The notes below the pieces were generated by a model. That model saw nothing but the letters and a program-made list of their open reading frames with translations, made no database searches and had not been told where the DNA came from. A program made the position numbers and the translations under genes. Source: an uncultured Anaerovibrio sp. (GTDB taxonomy: Bacteria > Bacillota > Negativicutes > Selenomonadales > Selenomonadaceae). From it: a stretch of DNA of 13,048 bases. The DNA lies in NCBI GenBank assembly GCA_934203205.1, contig CAKPYV010000049.1, positions 1 to 13,048 of the forward strand, written 5' to 3'. Below are positions 7,963-13,048 of the stretch, one piece after another; the first letter of the stretch is position 1, and every line of letters starts with the position of its first letter.

Positions 7963-8002
7963 CTACATACCAGTTGACCGGTATACTGGTATGTAGTATA
8001 AT
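7963..8002 (+). promoter_or_regulatory. Promoter with embedded GntR operator for the acid-sugar operon
   Basis: TTGACC (7974-7979), a 17-nt spacer and TATAAT (7997-8002) form a near-consensus promoter. It is interleaved with a perfect inverted repeat: CTACATACCAG (7963-7973) and CTGGTATGTAG (7986-7996), centred on 7979/7980. Inside it CCGGTATACTGG (7978-7989) is a near-palindrome on GTATAC, the core typical of FadR-type GntR operators. Three GGTAT half-sites are present (7967-7971 reversed, 7980-7984, 7988-7992). Binding would cover the -35 and the whole spacer, so repression is the likely mode. The predicted leader is about 60 nt to the ATG at 8070. Confidence 0.85.
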
Positions 8003-8069
8003 ACAAATCAACAAGGGGATGCAAGTAAATTTTATGTATGAGTATCTATAAAAGAAAGAAGGATTTATT

Positions 8070-8963
8070 ATGAAAAAGGCAGGATTTATCGGTTTAGGTA
8101 TTATGGGCAAGCCAATGGCAATTAATTTGCTCAAAGCCGGTTGTGAGTTAGCGGTCTTTGACCTGAATCAAAAGGCTGTAGATGAGTTGGTTGCTTTGGG
8201 AGCAGAGGCAAGCAATCCAGCAGAGATGGGCAAAAGCTGCGCAGCTATTTTTATGAGCTTGCCTAATGGTGCTATCAGCATTGATACTCTCTTCAAGGCT
8301 GATGGTGTTGCCTCTCAGATTAAACCAGGAACTATTGTATGTGATACTAGCTCTGTAACTCCTGTAGAATCCAAGGAATGTTATGAAAAGCTCAAGGCTT
8401 TGGGCTGTGGCTTTGTGGATTCTCCTGTATCAGGTGGTGAGCCAAAGGCCATTGATGGTACCTTGGCTTTTATGGCTGGCGGTGATCAGAAGGACTTTGA
8501 TGCCTTGCAGGAATATTTTGAGGCCATGGGCTCTAGTGCCCTGTTGGTAGGTGGCAGCGGCAGCGGCTCTGTTACCAAGCTGGCCAATCAGGTTATTGTA
8601 AATCTCACTATTGCCGCAGTTTCAGAGGCCTTTGTGTTGGCCACCAAGGCAGGAGCTGATCCTTGGAAGGTTTATCAGGCCATTCGCGGGGGCTTGGCTG
8701 GCAGTGTAGTTATGGATGCCAAGATTCCTATGATTGTAGAGAGAAATTTTGTTCCTGGTGGCAAGATTTCTATTAACCATAAGGATATAAAGAATGTACT
8801 GGCCACTGCTCATGCTATTGATGTACCTGCTCCAATGAGCGCTCAGCTCTTTGAAATCATGCAGGCACTGAAGGTAGGAGGTCATATGAATGATGACCAC
8901 GGCGGTATTATTCAGTATTTTGAGCAGTTGGCAGATGTTGTTGTAAAATCTGACAAAAAATAA
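8070..8963 (+). CDS. Beta-hydroxyacid dehydrogenase, GarR/LtnD-like (2-hydroxy-3-oxopropionate reductase family)
   Basis: This NAD(P)-dependent oxidoreductase belongs to the 3-hydroxyisobutyrate/tartronate-semialdehyde reductase family. The 297-residue protein has the Rossmann motif GFIGLGIMGKPM (5-16), Asp31 at the end of the second strand (favouring NAD), the substrate motif DSPVSGGEPKAIDGTL (117-132), catalytic Lys170 with Asn173 in VTKLANQ, and a conserved HKD (237-239). Overall it reads very like E. coli GarR, including YQAIRGGLAGS. Gene context, with a GntP permease and a DUF1537 kinase, matches threonate/erythronate clusters where a relative (LtnD) oxidises the acid, so the direction is more likely oxidative. 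GAAAGAAGGA precedes the ATG. It is the first gene of the operon driven from 7974-8002. Family is certain; substrate is inferred. Confidence 0.9.
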   Translation: MKKAGFIGLGIMGKPMAINLLKAGCELAVFDLNQKAVDELVALGAEASNPAEMGKSCAAIFMSLPNGAISIDTLFKADGVASQIKPGTIVCDTSSVTPVESKECYEKLKALGCGFVDSPVSGGEPKAIDGTLAFMAGGDQKDFDALQEYFEAMGSSALLVGGSGSGSVTKLANQVIVNLTIAAVSEAFVLATKAGADPWKVYQAIRGGLAGSVVMDAKIPMIVERNFVPGGKISINHKDIKNVLATAHAIDVPAPMSAQLFEIMQALKVGGHMNDDHGGIIQYFEQLADVVVKSDKK

Positions 8964-8977
8964 GGGAGGATGGGAAT

Positions 8978-10318
8978 ATGGTTACAGGTCCTTACCTGCT
9001 GATAGCTTTTGTGGTCAGCGTAGCAATACTGCTATTTCTCATCATCAAAATGAAGGTTAATCCCTTTATCGCCCTGTTGTTTTCAAGTATTGTAACAGCT
9101 TTTGGCGTACAGATGCCTATGGAAGAAATACCAAAGATTATTTGTGCAGGTTTTGGTGGTACCCTGACAGGCATAGGTATAGTTATAGGTTTAGGCATTA
9201 TCTTTGGTAATTTGCTTCATGAAGCAGGGGCAACTGAGGCCATTGCCAAGGGACTTTTGAATATGACTGGCAAAAAAAATGCCGCTCTGGCAGTTACCGC
9301 AGCGGGCTTTCTGATTTCCATTCCAGTATTTATGGATGCAGCATTTGTAATCATGATGCCTATTGTCAAATACGTGGCTAAGGAAACCAAGAAAAGCATT
9401 ATGGTTTTTGTTTGTGCTCTAGGTGTTGGTACTATCGTAGGTCATTGTTTGGTAATTCCTACGCCGGGGCCTTTGGCTGTAGCTTCTAATATGAATGCCG
9501 GCATTGGTGGTTTCCTATTATATGCCTTGGTGGCTGGTATCTGCGGTATTACAGTAGGTGGTTGGCTATATGGTATGCGTTTCAACAGCTATCCTGTTTA
9601 TGAAGGGGAGCTGGAGGAAGCTATAGAAGAAACCAAGAATTTGCCTGGCTTTGGCTTGGCTATGGCAACCTTATTGTTTCCTATTATTCTGATTTTGTTG
9701 TCCAACGTAGTAGTATCTGTTTTCCCTAAGGGAGATTTCCTTTATGAGTTATTTGCCTTTATTGGTGAAAAGGATATTGCTCTGTTTCTGGGTTGTATAG
9801 TAGCTTTTGCTAGCCTGCGTAAATACTACGCTAGAAGCTTTAATACCATGGTGGTAGAGGCTGCTGATTCAGCTGGATTGATTTTGTTGATTACTGGTGC
9901 TGGCGGTGCTTTTGGCAAGGTATTGAGTACCAGCGGTATTGGTGATTATCTGGTTACTTCCATGAGCGATATGAGTATTTCACCTATTGTATTGGGGTTT
10001 CTGCTTAGTGCATTGTTGAGAGCATCTCAAGGCTCTGCCACCGTGGCTTTGGTAACCACATCCTCCATTCTTGGCCCTGCTATTGCAGGGACAGGCGTAT
10101 CTCCTGTATTGGTTGGCTTGGCTATCTGCGCTGGTGGTATTGGTTTCTCTTTGCCTAATGATTCCGGCTTTTGGGTATTGTCAAGATTCTCTGGCATTAC
10201 TGTAGAGGAAACTCTCCAGAGCTGGTCTGTCGGTGGCACTTTGGCCAGCCTAGCGGTATTCGTTGTTGTTATGATTATTGCAGCAATCCATTCCGCTGTA
10301 GGTTTGCCATTATTGTAA
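8978..10318 (+). CDS. GntP-family sugar-acid permease (gluconate/threonate-type)
   Basis: This is an inner-membrane proton-coupled carboxylate transporter of the gluconate:H+ symporter family. The 446-residue protein is hydrophobic throughout, consistent with 12 or more membrane segments, and shows family motifs: GFLISIPVFMDAAFVIMMPI (about 108-127), IPTPGPLAVASNMNAG (about 160-175), and LLRASQGSATVALVTTSSIL near 345-364. Length is normal. GGGAGGA lies 7 nt before the ATG, only 14 nt after the dehydrogenase stop, so the two are cotranscribed. Position next to acid-sugar enzymes suggests it imports the pathway substrate, as YgbN does in threonate-type clusters; the substrate itself cannot be read from the sequence. 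Confidence 0.92.
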   Translation: MVTGPYLLIAFVVSVAILLFLIIKMKVNPFIALLFSSIVTAFGVQMPMEEIPKIICAGFGGTLTGIGIVIGLGIIFGNLLHEAGATEAIAKGLLNMTGKKNAALAVTAAGFLISIPVFMDAAFVIMMPIVKYVAKETKKSIMVFVCALGVGTIVGHCLVIPTPGPLAVASNMNAGIGGFLLYALVAGICGITVGGWLYGMRFNSYPVYEGELEEAIEETKNLPGFGLAMATLLFPIILILLSNVVVSVFPKGDFLYELFAFIGEKDIALFLGCIVAFASLRKYYARSFNTMVVEAADSAGLILLITGAGGAFGKVLSTSGIGDYLVTSMSDMSISPIVLGFLLSALLRASQGSATVALVTTSSILGPAIAGTGVSPVLVGLAICAGGIGFSLPNDSGFWVLSRFSGITVEETLQSWSVGGTLASLAVFVVVMIIAAIHSAVGLPLL

Positions 10319-10332
10319 AATAAGCTTCCCTT

Positions 10333-10355
10333 AGATGGCATAGTCATCTGTTTTT
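10333..10355 (+). terminator. Short hairpin with T5 after gntP
   Basis: AGATGGC-ata-GTCATCT (10333-10349, one G-U) is followed by G and TTTTT (10351-10355). It begins 14 nt after the permease stop. It probably acts as a partial terminator or 3'-end stabiliser within the operon rather than a full stop, because no clear promoter is seen before the kinase gene. Confidence 0.45.
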
Positions 10356-10358
10356 CAT

Positions 10359-10398
10359 AAGTCCGTCGCTTAGGCGGCGGACTTCCCCCTCATTTTTT
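10359..10398 (+). terminator. GC-rich hairpin upstream of the kinase gene
   Basis: AAGTCCGTCGC (10359-10369) and GCGGCGGACTT (10374-10384) pair over 11 bp (one G-U) with a TTAG loop. A C5 run and then TTTTTT (10393-10398) follow. The T-run is offset by 8 nt from the stem, so it may be a leaky terminator or an mRNA-processing barrier. It lies 18 nt before the kinase ATG. Confidence 0.5.
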
Positions 10399-10416
10399 AG
10401 AAAGCGAGTGTTAGGA

Positions 10417-11853
10417 ATGGAACATTTAAATATATCTGTTTTGAATAAATATCCGGCTGTGGATGAAGTTGAGGTAGACAAGCTGTTAGCTCAAGAGATT
10501 GCCGCCAATAATACAAAGATTGTGGTGCTTGATGATGACCCTACTGGTGTGCAGACTGTTCATGATATATCTGTATATACCGATTGGACTAGGGAAAGCA
10601 TTCAGGCAGGTTTTGAAGAAGCAGGCAAATTATTCTATGTGCTGACCAATTCCCGGGGGTTTACACAGGAGCAAACCACTGAAGCCCATAAGGAAATTGC
10701 TCATGTAGTGGCTCAGGTGGCAAAATCTCTAGGCAGGGATTATGTGATTATCAGCCGCAGTGATTCTACCCTGCGGGGACATTATCCGTTGGAAACTTCA
10801 TTGCTGAGAGATGAAATGGCCAAATGCTCTGGCATTATTACTGATGGCGAAATTCTGTGTCCTTTCTTTAAGGAAGGAGGTCGCTATACTATTGATAATG
10901 TACATTATGTTCGTTATGGTCAGGAGCTGGTGCCAGCTGGAGAGACGGAATTTGCCAAGGATAAAACCTTTGGGTACACCAAATCCAGTATTCCGGAGTA
11001 TATTGAAGAAAAGACTGCTGGAGCATACAAGGCCGTAGATGTGGTCTGCATCTCTCTGGAAGATTTACGAAGCTTGAATTATGACAAGATTGAGGCTCAG
11101 CTGGAGGCTGTGGAGAATTTTGGCAAAATTGTCGTAAATGCCATAGATTATGTGGATGTGAAAATCTTTTGTGTAGCGCTTTATCGGGCTATGGCCAAAG
11201 GCAAGCATTTTATGTTCCGTACCGCTGCAGCTATTGTGAAATGTATCGGCGGTATTAGTGACAAACCTCTTTTAACCCGCAAGGAAATGGTCAAGGATGC
11301 AGAAAGCAATACCAATGGCGGTATTGTGGTGGTAGGTTCTCACACCAACAAGACCACAGCCCAGCTGAAGCAGCTTTTGACTGTGGCAGGTACTCAGGGT
11401 ATAGAGTTCAATTCCAATCTGGTTATGGATGGAGATGAAGCCTTTGAGGCAGAGATTGACCGGGTGGTAGCGGAAAGTGAAAAGCTGATTGCCCAGGGTA
11501 TTACTCCAGTCTGCTATACTAACCGCAAGCTGTTGACTGTAGAGGGAGATACCAAGGAAGCGGCTCTTGTCCGCTCTGTGAAGATTTCTTATGGAGTTCA
11601 GTCTCTAGTTGGCCGTTTGCAGATTGTACCAGCCTTTGTTATTGCCAAAGGAGGAATCACCTCCAGCGATGTGGGCACCAAGGCTTTAGCAGTAAAAAGG
11701 GCCAATGTACTAGGACAGATAAAGCCTGGCATACCAGTTTGGCAGACAGGTGCTGAAAGCAAATTTCCTGGGATTCCTTATGTAATATTCCCCGGTAATG
11801 TAGGAGAAGAAACAACTTTGAAGGAAGCTGTAGAAATTTTGCAGGGTAAATAA
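10417..11853 (+). CDS. DUF1537 four-carbon acid sugar kinase family protein
   Basis: The DUF1537 family comprises ATP-dependent kinases of tetronic-acid catabolism (for example OtnK, DtnK). The 478-residue protein has the N-terminal substrate domain with VVLDDDPTGVQTVHD (about 36-50) and SRSDSTLRGHYPLE (113-126), and the C-terminal nucleotide domain with VVVGSHTNKTT (about 304-314), KGGITSSD (411-418) and FPGNVG (458-463). It is longer than OtnK-type members (about 420) and has the block EGGRYTIDNVHYV...LVPAGETEFAKDKTFGY (about 153-187), which as I recall marks a separate subgroup, so its substrate may differ from 3-oxo-tetronate. ATG 10417 is preferred to GTG 10408 on codon choice, although the Shine-Dalgarno is weak for both. 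It lies between permease and aldolase, implying phosphorylation before cleavage. Confidence 0.9.
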   Translation: MEHLNISVLNKYPAVDEVEVDKLLAQEIAANNTKIVVLDDDPTGVQTVHDISVYTDWTRESIQAGFEEAGKLFYVLTNSRGFTQEQTTEAHKEIAHVVAQVAKSLGRDYVIISRSDSTLRGHYPLETSLLRDEMAKCSGIITDGEILCPFFKEGGRYTIDNVHYVRYGQELVPAGETEFAKDKTFGYTKSSIPEYIEEKTAGAYKAVDVVCISLEDLRSLNYDKIEAQLEAVENFGKIVVNAIDYVDVKIFCVALYRAMAKGKHFMFRTAAAIVKCIGGISDKPLLTRKEMVKDAESNTNGGIVVVGSHTNKTTAQLKQLLTVAGTQGIEFNSNLVMDGDEAFEAEIDRVVAESEKLIAQGITPVCYTNRKLLTVEGDTKEAALVRSVKISYGVQSLVGRLQIVPAFVIAKGGITSSDVGTKALAVKRANVLGQIKPGIPVWQTGAESKFPGIPYVIFPGNVGEETTLKEAVEILQGK

Positions 11854-11862
11854 TGATGATAA

Positions 11863-11892
11863 AAGGCGTGCTGGCGATGGTTGGCACGCCTT
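11863..11892 (+). promoter_or_regulatory. Intercistronic hairpin between kinase and aldolase genes
   Basis: AAGGCGTGC (11863-11871) and GCACGCCTT (11884-11892) form a perfect 9-bp, GC-rich stem with a 12-nt loop. It starts 10 nt after the kinase stop and ends 6 nt before the aldolase Shine-Dalgarno (AGGAGG, 11899-11904). No T-run follows on the + strand, so a stability or processing element is more likely than termination. Confidence 0.5.
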
Positions 11893-11911
11893 CATCTTAG
11901 GAGGAATAAAT

Positions 11912-12751
11912 ATGTTAGTTTCAATGAGAGAGCTTTTGGCAGATGCTGAAAAGAATAATTATGCTGTGGGGGGCTTTAATTGTCCTACTTTGGAAAATGT
12001 CTACGGAGTTATGCAAGCAGCGGAAAAGGAACAGGTGCCGGTAATTCTCAGTTTTCCTCAGGTCCACGAAAAGACTGTGCCTCTCAAGGTTATAGGCCCT
12101 ATTCTTTTGCAGGCGGCTAGGGATGCAAAGGTGCCAGTTTGCGTTCATTTGGATCACGGCAGCAGCGTGGCCTATGTGGAGGAGGCTCTGCGGTTGGGAT
12201 TCAATTCTGTGATGTATGATGGCAGCAAGCTGTCCTTGGCAGAAAATATCCGCAATACTCAGGCTGTGGTGAAACTGGCAAGAAAATATCAGGCAGATGT
12301 GGAGGCCGAGTTGGGAGGAATTGCCGGAGATGAGGCAGGTATATCCTCTGGCGATACAGAGAGCAAATTAACTGATATATATGAGGCGGTTGAGTTTGTT
12401 CAAGCTACAGGTGTTAATTCTTTGGCTGCATCTATTGGTACGGCTCATGGATTTTACACAGAAGCACCTAAAATAGATTTTAGGCGTATTGAGGAGATTC
12501 ACAGAAAAACAGGTTTGCCTTTGGTTATGCATGGTGGTTCTGGAGTTAGTGATGAGGACTATCACAAGGCCATCAATCTAGGAATCCGCAAGGTTAATTA
12601 TTATTCCTATATGGCCAAGGCAGGAGTTGAGGGAGTTAAGGCACTGTTAGCGGAAAAAAATGTAAAATATTTCCATGAACTGGCTATTGCAGCCAAGGAT
12701 GCTATGGCGGGGGATGTGGCCAAGGCGCTGCGGCTTTTTGCCAATAGGTAA
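11912..12751 (+). CDS. Class II ketose-bisphosphate aldolase family protein (KbaY/GatY/FbaA-like)
   Basis: This is a zinc-dependent aldolase of the fructose/tagatose-bisphosphate type, which splits a ketose phosphate to DHAP and an aldehyde. The 279-residue TIM-barrel protein keeps the catalytic set: Asp81 and zinc ligand His82 in VHLDHG, Glu in VEAELGGIAG (130-139), zinc ligands His179 (IGTAHG) and His207 (MHGGSGV), and the phosphate-loop region around RKVNYYSYMAKAG (226-238). The start has a full AGGAGG 7 nt upstream. It replaces the AraD-type OtnC decarboxylase expected beside a DUF1537 kinase. It may therefore cleave, or decarboxylate, a phosphorylated keto-acid; both reactions would go through the same DHAP enediolate. 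Specificity cannot be told from the sequence. Confidence 0.92.
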   Translation: MLVSMRELLADAEKNNYAVGGFNCPTLENVYGVMQAAEKEQVPVILSFPQVHEKTVPLKVIGPILLQAARDAKVPVCVHLDHGSSVAYVEEALRLGFNSVMYDGSKLSLAENIRNTQAVVKLARKYQADVEAELGGIAGDEAGISSGDTESKLTDIYEAVEFVQATGVNSLAASIGTAHGFYTEAPKIDFRRIEEIHRKTGLPLVMHGGSGVSDEDYHKAINLGIRKVNYYSYMAKAGVEGVKALLAEKNVKYFHELAIAAKDAMAGDVAKALRLFANR

Positions 12752-12804
12752 TAATATGTAGACCTCAGGCAAATATTTGTTAAAATTAATAGTGCTTAGA
12801 AGCT

Positions 12805-12847
12805 AGGAGCATACAAGACCTGCATGGTGTGTGTGCTCTTTTCTCTT
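12805..12847 (+). terminator. Rho-independent terminator of the acid-sugar operon
   Basis: GAGCATAC (12807-12814) and GTGTGCTC (12831-12838) form an 8-bp stem (one G-U), with an inner ACC/GGT pairing in the loop, followed by TTTTCTCTT (12839-12847). It starts about 55 nt after the aldolase stop. Confidence 0.7.
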
Positions 12848-12851
12848 ATGT

Positions 12852-12870
12852 AAATTCTGATTTGCCGAGT
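12852..12870 (-). repeat. 19-bp inverted repeat, right copy
   Basis: AAATTCTGATTTGCCGAGT is the exact reverse complement of 281-299. It begins 5 nt after the operon terminator. The sequences beyond the 19 bp differ between the two copies. Confidence 0.7.
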
Positions 12871-12952
12871 ATATCCTGTTTTTGAAATAAATCCTACAAA
12901 ACTGACAGTAAGTAATGTAAAATCATAATACGATTTCTGTAGGCATGGCATA

Positions 12953-13045
12953 TACCCTTCCAGGCACGCTCGCGCTATATTGATGTGCAAAACTATCCCC
13001 TATTAATGGCGATATGGGAGTACCCTTTCAGGCACGCTCTCGCTA
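12953..13045. repeat. Two imperfect 25-nt direct repeats, 68-bp period
   Basis: The 25-nt segment at 12953-12977 (starts TACCCTTCCAGG, ends GCTCGCGCTA) recurs at 13021-13045 with 2 mismatches (positions 8 and 20). The 43 nt between contain a hairpin (TCCCcTAT/ATAtGGGA, 12995-13019). No gene is recognisable in the 12752-13048 region. The second copy ends 3 nt before the window edge, so more copies may follow. Confidence 0.6.
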
Positions 13046-13048
13046 CTT

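Noticed and set aside
8070..8963. Assignment as tartronate semialdehyde reductase (garR) of glucarate degradation
   Set aside because: Sequence is very GarR-like, but no garD, garL or glycerate kinase is nearby and the neighbours are DUF1537/GntP, so no symbol was given.
281..12870. Composite transposon bounded by 19-bp terminal inverted repeats
   Set aside because: No transposase, no matching target duplications outside the arms, and the content is ordinary chromosomal metabolism and respiration genes.
12796..12990. 64-residue open frame on the - strand after the aldolase
   Set aside because: It spans the terminator, the 19-bp repeat and a 25-nt repeat, and has no family resemblance.
12953..13045. 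CRISPR array from 25-nt repeats
   Set aside because: Only two copies, with mismatches, a 43-nt gap that itself folds, and no cas genes in the window.

Overview
The window looks like a chromosomal segment from a low-to-mid GC, Gram-positive-related bacterium that makes an outer membrane, most plausibly a Negativicutes/Selenomonadales-type anaerobe. That placement is inference. It rests on strong AGGAGG ribosome-binding sites, a short cytochrome bd CydA, FCD-type GntR control, and a lipid A-type acyltransferase (LpxL/HtrB family) directly behind a Firmicutes-style cyd operon. No phage, transposase, rRNA or tRNA gene was seen.

Layout. Bases 1-454 carry no convincing gene; they hold hairpins, one arm of a 19-bp inverted repeat (281-299) and two candidate promoters for the cyd operon. 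Bases 455-6175 are cydA-cydB-cydD-cydC on the + strand, with cydA/cydB and cydD/cydC overlapping at ATGA and cydB/cydD nearly touching. Together they encode a cytochrome bd quinol oxidase and its CydDC ABC assembly transporter. An LpxL-like acyltransferase (6236-7111) follows on the same strand.

A GntR/FCD regulator (7108-7767, - strand) is tail-to-tail with lpxL, the two stop codons overlapping. It diverges from a four-gene + strand operon: a GarR/LtnD-like beta-hydroxyacid dehydrogenase, a GntP-family permease, a DUF1537 acid-sugar kinase and a class II ketose-bisphosphate-type aldolase (8070-12751). The likely logic is uptake of a sugar acid, oxidation, phosphorylation, then retro-aldol cleavage or decarboxylation towards DHAP. 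The usual OtnI isomerase and OtnC decarboxylase of threonate/erythronate clusters are absent and the FBA-type aldolase takes the last place, so this is a candidate non-canonical acid-sugar pathway. Its promoter (TTGACC-17-TATAAT) is embedded in a perfect 11-bp-arm inverted repeat that is an excellent GntR operator candidate.

Bases 12752-13048 hold a terminator, the second arm of the 19-bp inverted repeat, and two 25-nt direct repeats that run to the window edge.
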